Shown here piece by piece: positions 1 through 7,754 of a stretch of DNA of 64,000 nt; positions within the stretch are counted from its first letter, which is position 1; each line of letters starts with the position of its first letter. The notes below the pieces were generated by a model. That model saw only the letters and a list, made by a program, of their open reading frames with translations. It did not search any database and was not told the origin of the DNA. The DNA comes from Sulfitobacter sp. HNIBRBA3233 (GTDB lineage Bacteria; Pseudomonadota; Alphaproteobacteria; Rhodobacterales; Rhodobacteraceae). The position numbers and the translations under genes were made by a program. The stretch spans positions 94,529 to 158,528 of the forward strand of contig NZ_JBEFLP010000003.1 in assembly GCF_040149665.1 (NCBI RefSeq). The letters run 5' to 3'.

Positions 1-1
1 G

Positions 2-529
2 CAGAAGGGCAGCGTGAACATCCGCGCGCTTTTCCTGCATAACCTGTCGGACGCGCTTGCTTCGGTCGCGGTTATCGTCGCTGGGTCGCTGATCATCCTT
101 TACGACATGCGTTGGGTCGATCCTGCCATCACCATCGGCATCGCGATCTACATCCTGTATCTGTCTTTCACTGAAATAGGCGGCCCAATCCGAACCCTGA
201 TGCTCGGGAGCCCGCCGGACATCGACAACGAGGCCGTCGTCGAAGCGATGCGGAAAGTCGAAGGCGTCGCCGACGTCCACCACGTCCATCTCTGGCAAAT
301 GCAAGAGCACGAGGCTGCGCTCGACTGCCATGTCGTCGTGGCAGCCGAGGGGTGGTCGAAGATTGAAGAGATCAAGAGCGCGATCAAGAAGCGGCTGAAG
401 GGAGAATTCGGCATCAGCCATTCCAGCCTCGAATTCGAGCACGAGGATCGCGCTCATCAAAACGCCGATCTCTATGGTCACGGTAATTCGAGAGATGGGG
501 AGGAAACTCATACTCACGAAAAAAGCTGA
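2..529 (+). CDS. Cation diffusion facilitator (CDF) metal exporter, 5' truncated by window edge
   Basis: The reading frame is open from the first bases, so only the C-terminal ~175 residues are present. It begins in the fifth transmembrane helix, where an HNLSD segment gives the HxxxD metal-binding motif of the CDF family. A sixth helix and the cytoplasmic ferredoxin-like domain follow (DVHHVHLWQM near residue 100). The tail is His-rich (GHGN, THTH), which suits zinc, cobalt or copper binding. The family exports divalent metals in exchange for protons at the inner membrane. It lies upstream of a copper-responsive promoter, so a role in metal resistance is likely, but the metal cannot be read from the fragment. 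Family assignment is firm. Confidence 0.9.
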   Translation, partial: QKGSVNIRALFLHNLSDALASVAVIVAGSLIILYDMRWVDPAITIGIAIYILYLSFTEIGGPIRTLMLGSPPDIDNEAVVEAMRKVEGVADVHHVHLWQMQEHEAALDCHVVVAAEGWSKIEEIKSAIKKRLKGEFGISHSSLEFEHEDRAHQNADLYGHGNSRDGEETHTHEKS

Positions 530-694
530 CCGAGCATGAGGACATCATTACCTCATTTGCGACGGCAAGTTGACATCGACCAACGTCAAGTGGACTGATG
601 AACCTTTGCATGAGCAACTGGCTGCGAAGGGCAGTAACGAAGGTCTGAGGCGGATACACTACAGGGGTATCACGTCCAAGTTACAGAATGTCAC

Positions 695-725
695 TTGACC
701 TCCCCTTGCTGGAAGGTTGTAGCAG
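695..725 (+). promoter_or_regulatory. CueR-type promoter/operator (box A)
   Basis: A -35 TTGACC (695-700) is separated by 19 bp from TAGCAG (720-725). The spacer contains a CCCC..GCTGGAAGG half dyad very like the E. coli copA operator. MerR-family activators such as CueR need this over-long spacer. The expected transcript start is near 732, just before the ATG at 733. Confidence 0.75.
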
Positions 726-732
726 TAACTGT

Positions 733-1086
733 ATGACCTGCGTTTTTCGCCTTGTTTTGATTCTCATGCTGACCTTCGGTGCAGTGACTGCGCCGGATAT
801 GTCGTCGGCCAGTATGTCAATCACGGCTATGGCGCAGATGGAACCCACCGAAAGCGCGGATGGCCGTTGCGGCGGGTGCGATCCCACCGGATTTGCTGAG
901 GGCACTGCCTGTGAAGGTGGGTGTCCTGTTCCTTGCGGCTCCAGCGGTACTTCTGGCCTCCTTGCCAAGATGCCGTCAGCGCGGCTCACGAGGCCTTTTG
1001 GTACTGCCGTCCGGGGTGCCGAACCTCTGATCTCACTCGGCACGAATCCGTCGCTTGATCCATTCCCTCCCAAACTGCCTGTCTGA
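733..1086 (+). CDS. Small Cys-rich secreted or membrane-anchored protein of the copper cluster
   Basis: The product is about 117 residues with a hydrophobic N-terminal segment (residues 4-22) that fits a signal sequence or anchor. After it comes a cluster of cysteines (CGGC, CEGGC, PVPC). I do not recognise the family. An in-frame ATG at 688 exists but lies upstream of and inside the CueR-type promoter, so it cannot be the start of a transcript from that promoter. The ATG at 733 coincides with the predicted +1, which suggests a leaderless message; ATG 766 is an alternative. Position ahead of a copper oxidase gene and the paired Cys suggest Cu(I) binding, by inference only. Confidence 0.6.
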   Translation: MTCVFRLVLILMLTFGAVTAPDMSSASMSITAMAQMEPTESADGRCGGCDPTGFAEGTACEGGCPVPCGSSGTSGLLAKMPSARLTRPFGTAVRGAEPLISLGTNPSLDPFPPKLPV

Positions 1087-1176
1087 ACCTGAAACCGGCC
1101 TCGCCTGCTGCGAGGCCTGATTGTTGCCTTGGCCGAAGCTGGCTGAGTGCGACCCTTTCAGATCAAGGCAGTTGCG

Positions 1177-2616
1177 ATGATTCTCCACAGACCGATTTCA
1201 CGAAGGCACGTGCTTCGCACAGGTGCCGCATTCACAGCCCTATCCGCTCTATCACCTGCACGAATGGCAATGGCCGATCCAACTGGTGACCCATTCGTCC
1301 TACGCGCGGCATCCGGACAGGCCGCCCTGCGCCCGTCACCATACGGCCCGACTAATGTCTGGAGCTATAACGGGTCCGTCCCCGGTCCTGAAATCAGGGT
1401 CCGGCAGGGCGACCGATTGCTGGTTTTGGCTCAGAATGGGTTAGATGAAGGGACCACAATCCACTGGCATGGCATCCGCACGCCCAATGCGATGGACGGA
1501 GTGCCGTTCCTCACGCAGGACCCGATCCCGGTTAATGGCGATTTCCTGTACGAATTCGATGCACTGGATGCGGGCACGTTCTGGTATCACCCGCACCAGC
1601 GCAGTTCGGAACAGGTCGGACGTGGACTCTACGGGCCGCTGATCGTCGAGGAGGTGGACCCGATCCGCGTGGATCGTGACCTGACCTGGATGCTGGACGA
1701 CTGGCGCATGACGCGGGCGGGGCAGTTGTCGGATGACTTCGGCAACCGCCATGACGCGATGCACGGCGGTCGTATTGGCAATTCCGTGACCATCAACGGT
1801 GAGATCCCCGAACGGATCTCGGTGCAATCCGGTGAGCGCATCCGCTTGCGGCTAATCAACGCGGCGAACGCGCGGATATTCGGGCTGGATTTTGGAGATT
1901 TTGAACCAGTCGTGGTCGCGCTGGACGGTCAAACCGTGACGCCCCATGCCCCTGACGGCGGGGTCGTGGTGATCGGCCCGGCGATGCGTGTCGATCTGGT
2001 AATCGACATGACCGGCAAACCCGGAGAGGCCGTCACGGTCACCGATGTCTTCTACGAAGGCCTCGAATACCGTCTGGTCGATCTCGTCTACGGGCCTGAC
2101 AGGCTGCGGGACAGTGTGCCGGATTGGTCGATGGACCTGCCGCCCAACCCGCTGGCCGAACCGGACATGGCGTCGGCCGCGCGGCACCAGATCGTCTTCA
2201 ATGGCGGAATGATGGGGCAGATGATGATGGGTGGCGACATGGGGTCGATGATGGATCAGATGCGCGAGGGCAACATGTGGTTCATCAACGGCGAAGCCGC
2301 GACGGGGCATATGATGGATCCCTTGCTCGTCCTGCCGCAGGGCACGTCGCACGTGTTCGAGATGGATAATCGCACCGCTTGGCACCATCCGATCCATTTT
2401 CATGGGCATTCGTTCCGTGTGATCGCGCGCAACGGGCAACCGACACAATATCGGGAGTGGCAGGACACCGTCCTGATGGCACCCGAAGAACGGGTCGAGA
2501 TCGCCTTCGTGGCGGACAACCCCGGCGACTGGATGTTCCACTGCCACATCCTGGAACACCAGGCGGCGGGCATGATGGGCGTCATCCGCGTCGATCCCGG
2601 CACGACCAAAACCTGA
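1177..2616 (+). CDS. Tat-exported multicopper oxidase (CueO/CopA type)
   Basis: This is a 479-residue periplasmic multicopper oxidase. The N-terminus has a twin-arginine signal (SRRHVLRTGAA), so the start is placed at ATG 1177 rather than GTG 1147. Copper ligands are visible in the expected order: HWHG (~96), WYHPH (~136), HHPIHFHGH (~403) and HCHILEH with a downstream Met (~454), giving one type 1 and one trinuclear site. A Met-rich stretch (MMGQMMMGGDMGSMM, ~350) resembles the Cu(I)-binding insert of CueO. The family oxidises Cu(I) to the less toxic Cu(II). It is the second gene downstream of CueR box A. Confidence 0.93.
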   Translation: MILHRPISRRHVLRTGAAFTALSALSPARMAMADPTGDPFVLRAASGQAALRPSPYGPTNVWSYNGSVPGPEIRVRQGDRLLVLAQNGLDEGTTIHWHGIRTPNAMDGVPFLTQDPIPVNGDFLYEFDALDAGTFWYHPHQRSSEQVGRGLYGPLIVEEVDPIRVDRDLTWMLDDWRMTRAGQLSDDFGNRHDAMHGGRIGNSVTINGEIPERISVQSGERIRLRLINAANARIFGLDFGDFEPVVVALDGQTVTPHAPDGGVVVIGPAMRVDLVIDMTGKPGEAVTVTDVFYEGLEYRLVDLVYGPDRLRDSVPDWSMDLPPNPLAEPDMASAARHQIVFNGGMMGQMMMGGDMGSMMDQMREGNMWFINGEAATGHMMDPLLVLPQGTSHVFEMDNRTAWHHPIHFHGHSFRVIARNGQPTQYREWQDTVLMAPEERVEIAFVADNPGDWMFHCHILEHQAAGMMGVIRVDPGTTKT

Positions 2617-2654
2617 AATCTCACAAACCAATGACCACAAAAAGGAACGAACCG

Positions 2655-3110
2655 ATGGAAAAGATACTTGGATTTGCCAGCCTCGGCACAGCTGGAGTCG
2701 CCGCCGTCCTTGCGATGAGCCTGCATGCAGCCCCAGCCTCAGCGCAGGAGGCCACGCTCTACAAGAACCCGCAATGCGGATGCTGCGAAAGCTACGCGGA
2801 TTATCTGCGCGAGAACGGTTTCACGGTGGAGGTGAAGCCGACCCACGATCTGGCGCAGATCAGCCGCGATGCGGGCATCCCGGATGACTTCCAAGGCTGC
2901 CATACAGGCTTTTTGGACGATTACGTCATCAGCGGCCACGTGCCGATTGATGTCGTCAACAGGCTGCTGGAAGAGCGCCCGGAAATTGCCGGCGTGACTC
3001 TTCCCGGCATGCCATTGGGGTCGCCGGGTATGGGCGGCGCGAAACAGGAGCCCTTCAAGATTTACACCGTCGAGGAAGGTGTGAGCCCGACCGTATATTC
3101 GGTCGAATGA
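2655..3110 (+). CDS. DUF411 periplasmic metal-binding protein
   Basis: A 151-residue protein with a Sec signal peptide (cleavage near PASAQ, ~residue 24). The core carries NPQCGCC, a CxCC thiol motif, and a later CHTG. DUF411 proteins recur in copper and silver resistance loci and are thought to bind metal in the periplasm. ATG 2655 is preferred to ATG 2631 because AAAGGAA lies just ahead of it. It follows the multicopper oxidase by 38 bp and is probably co-transcribed with it. Confidence 0.85.
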   Translation: MEKILGFASLGTAGVAAVLAMSLHAAPASAQEATLYKNPQCGCCESYADYLRENGFTVEVKPTHDLAQISRDAGIPDDFQGCHTGFLDDYVISGHVPIDVVNRLLEERPEIAGVTLPGMPLGSPGMGGAKQEPFKIYTVEEGVSPTVYSVE

Positions 3111-3176
3111 TCAATCGCGCGGTCTGGTGCGAACCCGTGCCAGACCGGTTTCAAGGGAAAACAAAGGATGGAATGC

Positions 3177-3311
3177 ATGATGATGGACGGTGGAATGATG
3201 GGCGGCGGCATGATGATTGCGATGGGCCTCGTCTGGTTGCTGATCGTGGGTGTGCTGGTGCTCGCGGCGATCGCCTTGGTCAAATACATCCGCTCGGACA
3301 GCGGAAAATAG
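3177..3311 (+). CDS. Met-rich single-pass membrane micropeptide
   Basis: A 44-residue open frame: a Met/Gly-rich head (MMMDGGMMGGGMM), one hydrophobic helix of about 20 residues and a short basic tail ending DSGK. AAAGGA at 3162-3167 is well spaced for ATG 3177; ATG 3168 is too close to it. Such Met-rich membrane peptides accompany copper loci, where Met can hold Cu(I). Its place between DUF411 and a cytochrome c supports a real gene. The function is inferred. Confidence 0.6.
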   Translation: MMMDGGMMGGGMMIAMGLVWLLIVGVLVLAAIALVKYIRSDSGK

Positions 3312-3323
3312 AAATGTGCCAGA

Positions 3324-3482
3324 ATGCGGATTGAGGGTGCCAGCAGCGGCGATAGCCTGTTGTCGATGGGGTTGGTCTGGGCGCTTTGCGTCCTGCTTGT
3401 CCTGTCGTCGCTCGCGGCACTAATCGTCCTCTGTAGGTGGCTCGTAACAAGAAGGCGGAAACTTAGTGAAAAACACGATTAG
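3324..3482 (+). CDS. Single-pass membrane micropeptide, unknown function
   Basis: A 52-residue frame starting at ATG 3324, 12 bp after the preceding micropeptide. It has a polar head, one strongly hydrophobic helix (MGLVWALCVLLVLSSLAAL) and a basic tail (TRRRKL). Hydrophobicity pattern and spacing match its upstream neighbour, so the two may be paired subunits. It overlaps the start of the next cytochrome gene by 17 nt. I do not recognise a family. Confidence 0.45.
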   Translation: MRIEGASSGDSLLSMGLVWALCVLLVLSSLAALIVLCRWLVTRRRKLSEKHD

Positions 3483-3891
3483 GCTCTCGGCTGTCCTGCT
3501 CGCCACGACGGTTTTGCCCGTAGCGGCGCAGAGCGACGTGCTCATGGGCGAGCGCCTTTATCAAGAGAATTGTGCCAGTTGCCATGGGGCAAACCTGGAG
3601 GGGCAATCAGATTGGCGCACACGATTGCCGAACGGCAGGTTGCCTGCCCCGCCGCACGACGCCTCCGGCCATACCTGGCATCACCCCGACCGCGTATTGC
3701 TCGACATCGTGAAACGCGGACCGGCGGCGATTGTCGGGAACGGGTACGAAAGCGACATGCCCGGATATGAGGATGTGCTGACAGACGATGAGATCACGGC
3801 GATCATTGACTACATCAAGAGCACATGGCCTAACCGGATCCGCGCGTCGCAGGAAAGCCGATCCCTTGCCGATGAGCAGGCGCAGCCATGA
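3466..3891 (+). CDS. Periplasmic c-type cytochrome, single heme
   Basis: A 141-residue protein with a signal peptide (cleavage after PVAAQ, ~residue 21) and one CASCH heme site near residue 38. The later Met in DMPGY is a plausible axial ligand. The start is GTG 3466, with AAGGCGG about 8 nt ahead. Such class I cytochromes carry electrons in the periplasm; next to copper oxidases and SCO1 this one may link Cu(I) oxidation to respiration, which is inference. Its stop overlaps the next ATG by 4 nt, so translation is coupled. Confidence 0.88.
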   Translation: MKNTIRLSAVLLATTVLPVAAQSDVLMGERLYQENCASCHGANLEGQSDWRTRLPNGRLPAPPHDASGHTWHHPDRVLLDIVKRGPAAIVGNGYESDMPGYEDVLTDDEITAIIDYIKSTWPNRIRASQESRSLADEQAQP

Positions 3892-4484
3892 CGGAAGAGG
3901 TCGAGGGAAATGCCGACCCTGTGTCGCGACGCAGTATCTCCGGGTTCGTGCTGGTTCCGCTGATAGCTTTTGCCCTCATGGTCCTGTTCGGTTGGGGGCT
4001 TTTCAGGGGTGGCGACGACTTGCCGTCGGCACTTCTCGGCAAACCCGTGCCCGACTTCGCGCTGCCCCCGGTGCTCGGCCGAGAAGAAGGTCTTTCGACG
4101 CAGGACCTGATCGGACACGTGTCACTGGTGAACGTCTTCGCCTCGTGGTGTGTGCCCTGCCGTGCCGAACACCCGTTGTTCATGGAGTTGAGTGCAACCG
4201 GTGAGGTGCCGCTCTACGGAATCAACTACAAGGACCCGCCCGATCAGGCGCGCGCCTGGCTCGACGAGTTGGGTGATCCCTACGCGCGCATCGGGGCCGA
4301 CATCAACGGACGCGCCGGTATCGAATGGAGCGTCTATGGCGTGCCCGAAACCTACGTCATCGCGCCCGACGGCACCATCGCCTACCGCCATGTTGGTCCG
4401 ATCACACGAGCAATCCTGCAGGAAACGCTGCTGCCGATCGTCCGTGACCACAAAACCCAATCCGCCAAGGAGAAAACGCCATGA
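3888..4484 (+). CDS. CcmG/DsbE-like thiol:disulfide oxidoreductase
   Basis: A 198-residue, membrane-anchored thioredoxin-fold protein. One N-terminal transmembrane helix (~residues 20-40) precedes the catalytic ASWCVPC motif near residue 88 and a GVPETYVI segment typical of CcmG. CcmG reduces apocytochrome or copper-site cysteines before heme or metal insertion. It is translationally coupled to the cytochrome upstream and to a second thioredoxin-like gene downstream. In a copper locus it may keep SCO1 or CxxC sites reduced. Confidence 0.87.
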   Translation: MTEEVEGNADPVSRRSISGFVLVPLIAFALMVLFGWGLFRGGDDLPSALLGKPVPDFALPPVLGREEGLSTQDLIGHVSLVNVFASWCVPCRAEHPLFMELSATGEVPLYGINYKDPPDQARAWLDELGDPYARIGADINGRAGIEWSVYGVPETYVIAPDGTIAYRHVGPITRAILQETLLPIVRDHKTQSAKEKTP

Positions 4485-4993
4485 AAAATCTGAAACCGCC
4501 GCTGATCGCCTGGGCACTGTCCGTCGGCGCGGCTTTCGCGACACCGCAAGGGTTTGCACTTCACGACACCCCGCAGCCTGTCGCCAATGTGCGCTACGAG
4601 AAAGATGACGGCAGCCGCGGAGACATGGAAGATTTTCGCGGCAAAGTGATCCTCGTGAATGTCTGGGCAACCTGGTGCGTCCCCTGCCGCGAAGAGATGC
4701 CGACGCTCGATGCGCTTCAGGCGGAACTTGGCGGCGACGACTTCGAAGTGGTTGCCCTTTCCATCGACCGGGCCGGATCACAAATCGTTCGGCGTTTCTA
4801 CGACGAGATCGGTGTCACCAATCTCAATATGTATGTCGACCAGACCATGCTTTCGATAACCGCGCTGCGCACCGTTGGCCTGCCGACGACGATCCTGATC
4901 GACGCGCAGGGGCGGGAGCTCGGGCGACTGGTCGGCCCGGCCGAATGGGATGATCCCGAGATGGTGTCCTTTTTGCGAAGCTTTATTGAATGA
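4481..4993 (+). CDS. TlpA/redoxin-family periplasmic thiol reductase
   Basis: A 170-residue protein with a signal sequence (cleavage about residue 26) and a thioredoxin fold with the ATWCVPC active site near residue 65, followed by a VGLPTTILID cis-Pro segment. It overlaps the CcmG-like gene by 4 nt. TlpA proteins reduce Cu-binding cysteines of SCO1 and cytochrome oxidase subunit II, which fits the SCO1 gene about 0.7 kb downstream. Confidence 0.85.
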   Translation: MKNLKPPLIAWALSVGAAFATPQGFALHDTPQPVANVRYEKDDGSRGDMEDFRGKVILVNVWATWCVPCREEMPTLDALQAELGGDDFEVVALSIDRAGSQIVRRFYDEIGVTNLNMYVDQTMLSITALRTVGLPTTILIDAQGRELGRLVGPAEWDDPEMVSFLRSFIE

Positions 4994-5020
4994 ATCCCAG
5001 CAAAAGTCCACTGCTCACCC

Positions 5021-5051
5021 TTGACCTTCCAGTTACTGGAATGACTAGCTT
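5021..5051 (+). promoter_or_regulatory. CueR-type promoter/operator (box B)
   Basis: TTGACC (5021-5026), then a 19-bp spacer with the dyad TTCCAGTTACTGGAA, then TAGCTT (5046-5051). This matches the CueR layout. It drives the gene starting at 5076 and probably the SCO1-CcdA run after it. Confidence 0.8.
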
Positions 5052-5075
5052 TTAATCATCGAAAGGACTTTCCGG

Positions 5076-5357
5076 ATGACCGAAATATCACCTTCCAACA
5101 TTGCGGGTGCCGCCAACATCGAAAGCGCAGGAAATTGGCCCCGGTGGTTGACGCGCAGACGATTGCTGTTCGTCGGTGCGGCAACCGTGATGGGGGGCGG
5201 CATGGCCCTGAACTGGGGATGGCTCACCGCGATCGGGCTCGCGCCTGTTCTGGTCTCGCTGGCCCCCTGTGCCGCGATGTGCGGCCTGGGTCTGTGCATG
5301 AAGGGCGGGTCTGGAAAGGGATGCTCCAACTCGCCGGACGGGGCGTCTCCCGACTGA
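5076..5357 (+). CDS. Small two-helix membrane protein of the copper cluster
   Basis: A 93-residue protein with a basic segment and two hydrophobic helices (about residues 28-45 and 48-65). The second helix ends in a Cys-rich stretch (APCAAMCGLGLCM). AAAGGA precedes ATG 5076 and a CueR-type promoter lies 25 bp upstream. No family is recognised. Copper control and membrane Cys suggest metal binding or transfer, which is inference. Confidence 0.7.
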   Translation: MTEISPSNIAGAANIESAGNWPRWLTRRRLLFVGAATVMGGGMALNWGWLTAIGLAPVLVSLAPCAAMCGLGLCMKGGSGKGCSNSPDGASPD

Positions 5358-5397
5358 GTTCTTTCGATAACCACACGATCAACCCAAGGAGAAAACC

Positions 5398-5670
5398 ATG
5401 AGAAAAACACTTACAACTTTCGTCGTTGCGACGGCCCTTACCGCAAGTGCATTTGCCGTCAGCGCCCAGGAACAGACCACGCCGGAAACGGGCGAAATGA
5501 TGCAGAATGAGGGGGCCATGCAAGGCGGCATGATGGACGGCGACATGATGGGCATGATGAAGATGATGGCCGAAATGAAACCCATGATGGAAGCCTGCAC
5601 CGAGATGATGGCGTCCATGACCGAGAATATGGACGGCGGCATGATGCCGTCGGAAAAGTCTGACGGCTAG
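5398..5670 (+). CDS. Met-rich periplasmic protein, probable copper sink
   Basis: A 90-residue secreted protein: signal peptide of ~23 residues (cleavage at VSAQE), then an extremely Met-rich body with repeated MM pairs (DGDMMGMMKMM, EMKPMM) and a single Cys. Such sequences bind Cu(I) or Ag(I) through thioethers. AAGGAGAAAACC precedes the ATG. It is followed by a hairpin at 5679-5712. No named family is assigned. Confidence 0.75.
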   Translation: MRKTLTTFVVATALTASAFAVSAQEQTTPETGEMMQNEGAMQGGMMDGDMMGMMKMMAEMKPMMEACTEMMASMTENMDGGMMPSEKSDG

Positions 5671-5678
5671 ATTTGCCC

Positions 5679-5712
5679 AAATGCCTGTCGGTCAACGGAT
5701 CGGCAGGCATTT
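5679..5712 (+). terminator. Probable intrinsic terminator or attenuator hairpin
   Basis: AAATGCCTG (5679-5687) pairs perfectly with CAGGCATTT (5704-5712). The U tract after it is short (TTTATT), so termination may be partial and allow read-through into the SCO1 gene. Confidence 0.55.
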
Positions 5713-5730
5713 ATTGTAAGGATACAAGAA

Positions 5731-6426
5731 TTGACAGCACTGACACGGCGCGCCGCTTTAGCGATACTCGCGGCCACGATTTCGTCTCCGGCCTTCGCCA
5801 ATCATCCGGGGGAAAACCTGGATGCGCGCATGTTCGAGATGGAGCCCTACTTCCAGGCCATCGATGCAGCGCAGGCTCCGAGTTTCGAATTGCAGGATCC
5901 CGAGGGGAATCCTGTGCGCCTGTCGGATTTCAGCGACAAGGTGATCATCCTGCACTTCATCTACGCCAATTGCCCGGATATCTGCCCGCTCCACTCCGAA
6001 AAGATCGCGGCCATACAGACTTCGATCAACGACGGGCCGATGAAGGAGCTTGTGCAGTTCATCTCGATCACCACCGATCCGGTGAATGACACGCCGGACG
6101 TGCTGCGCGATTACGTGGATCGGCATGGACTCGATCCGAGCAACTGGGTCATTTTGACCAAGCAGCCTGATCAATCTGATGACGCAACGCGCCTTCTGGC
6201 GCGGGAATATGGGCTGGAGTTCACGATGACCGCCGACAGCGACATGATGATGCACGGAGCGGTCACCCATGTCGTGGATATCGGCGGGCGGTTCGCTGCA
6301 AAATTTCATGGCATGGAATTCAAGAACGTGAACCTCATCCTCTATGTCAGCGAGTTGATCAACAACGCACAGCATCGACGCCGGGAGCCCAGCTGGTGGG
6401 ACCGGCTGACAGGTGTGTCTCAATGA
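5731..6426 (+). CDS. SCO1/SenC-family copper chaperone
   Basis: A 231-residue protein with a Tat-like/Sec signal (TRRAALAILAAT) and a thioredoxin fold holding the copper motif CPDICP (~residue 83) and a distal His (HGAVTHVVD, ~177). SCO proteins load Cu into the CuA site of cytochrome c oxidase or act as thiol reductases. The start is TTG 5731, supported by AAGGA 10 nt upstream. The stop overlaps the next ATG (ATGA). Confidence 0.92.
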   Translation: MTALTRRAALAILAATISSPAFANHPGENLDARMFEMEPYFQAIDAAQAPSFELQDPEGNPVRLSDFSDKVIILHFIYANCPDICPLHSEKIAAIQTSINDGPMKELVQFISITTDPVNDTPDVLRDYVDRHGLDPSNWVILTKQPDQSDDATRLLAREYGLEFTMTADSDMMMHGAVTHVVDIGGRFAAKFHGMEFKNVNLILYVSELINNAQHRRREPSWWDRLTGVSQ

Positions 6427-6914
6427 GTGTCTTTGCGACTGGCGTCAGGCTGTCCTCGACAGACGGAATTTCCCTGACAGCTCTGCGTCGGTATTTTTCG
6501 GTGATCATCCCGGCCAATCTGATCTGGGAGTTCGCGCATATGCCGCTCTACACGATATGGAACGAGGGCACCTGGGGTGAGATTGTCTTCGCAGCCGTCC
6601 ATTGCACGGGTGGTGATATCCTGATCGCCATGAGCGCGCTGATGCTTGCCCTCATGCTGTCGGGCCGGGGCTGGCCCCTAGTCGCCTCCACGCGGCGGTC
6701 TGTGACCGTCCTGACGGTGGTGTTTGGACTGGGATACACGCTGTTCAGCGAATGGCTCAACATCGTGATCCGCGCGGCCTGGGCCTATTCGGACCTGATG
6801 CCGATCATTCCGGTCCTCGATGCGGGCCTGTCACCTGTTTTGCAATGGATCGTGGTCCCGCTGGTCGCGTTCTGGTGGGCCGTGTGGTCCTTCAACACTA
6901 AGCGAGAAACATGA
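6423..6914 (+). CDS. Four-helix integral membrane protein, unknown
   Basis: A 163-residue membrane protein with about four transmembrane helices and Trp/His-containing loops (LIWEFAHMP, AAVHCTGGD). It sits between SCO1 and CcdA with 4-nt overlaps on both sides, so it is tightly coupled to both. The His and Cys in helix borders might hold metal or heme. The family is not recognised. Confidence 0.75.
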   Translation: MSVFATGVRLSSTDGISLTALRRYFSVIIPANLIWEFAHMPLYTIWNEGTWGEIVFAAVHCTGGDILIAMSALMLALMLSGRGWPLVASTRRSVTVLTVVFGLGYTLFSEWLNIVIRAAWAYSDLMPIIPVLDAGLSPVLQWIVVPLVAFWWAVWSFNTKRET

Positions 6915-7651
6915 TGGATATTTCCGGCATCGGCATTTTCGCGGCCTTCCTTGCGGGTGCCATTTCGTTCCTGTCGCCTTGTGTACTGCCACTGGTGCCC
7001 GGCTACGTTTCGTACATTGCGGGGCAGCCGGACCTGCGTACGACGCGGTCGGTTGGTCTGCGGGCACGTGCCGGGGCGCTCGGATTGAGTGCCTGCTTCG
7101 TGCTGGGCTTTTCGACGGTCTTCGTCGCCCTCGGGGCCGGGGCCAGCGCGCTCGGGTCGCTGCTGCTGACATGGCGCACTGAGCTGAATTATTTCGGTGG
7201 CGGGATCATCATTCTGTTCGGACTGTTCATGGTGGGTATCTTTCGTCTGGATGCGTTCTCGCGCGATACCCGTTTCAATCTCGACATTCCCGGCGGTCGC
7301 CCGTTTGGGGCCTACGTGCTGGGACTGGCCTTCGCCTTTGGCTGGACACCTTGCATCGGACCGATCCTCGGCGCGATCCTGACACTCAGTTCGACCTCCG
7401 GCGGCATGTCGGACGGCATCTGGCTGCTGTCGATCTATTCCGCTGGTCTGGGGGTGCCTTTCATGCTGGCTGCGCTGTTCACCGACGCCATCGCCGCGCG
7501 GGTAAGGCAGATCGGCAAGGCCGGTCGCTGGCTCTACAAGGGCGCGGGTGTTGCCATGATCATCATGGGAGTTGCCATCATGACCGGGCAACTGTCACGG
7601 TTTGCATATTGGCTGCTGGGGACGTTTCCCTTTCTCGCGACAATCGGCTGA
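6911..7651 (+). CDS. ccdA: CcdA/DsbD-type membrane thiol-electron transporter
   Basis: A 246-residue, six-helix protein. The first helix carries the conserved SPCVLPLVPGY motif and helix four has GWTPCIGPILG, the two redox Cys of CcdA. It passes electrons from cytoplasmic thioredoxin to periplasmic thiol carriers such as the CcmG- and TlpA-like proteins encoded upstream. It overlaps the preceding gene by 4 nt and ends the forward operon. Confidence 0.93.
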   Translation: MMDISGIGIFAAFLAGAISFLSPCVLPLVPGYVSYIAGQPDLRTTRSVGLRARAGALGLSACFVLGFSTVFVALGAGASALGSLLLTWRTELNYFGGGIIILFGLFMVGIFRLDAFSRDTRFNLDIPGGRPFGAYVLGLAFAFGWTPCIGPILGAILTLSSTSGGMSDGIWLLSIYSAGLGVPFMLAALFTDAIAARVRQIGKAGRWLYKGAGVAMIIMGVAIMTGQLSRFAYWLLGTFPFLATIG

Positions 7652-7754
7652 CGAACTTCGAACCAGCTCTTGGCGCGATGGCTGGTAAGTGGGGATCATC
7701 TCCACCAGTCAAAAAGGTCGTACACGCCGCGCCTCTGTAGAGGTCGCGGGGCCG

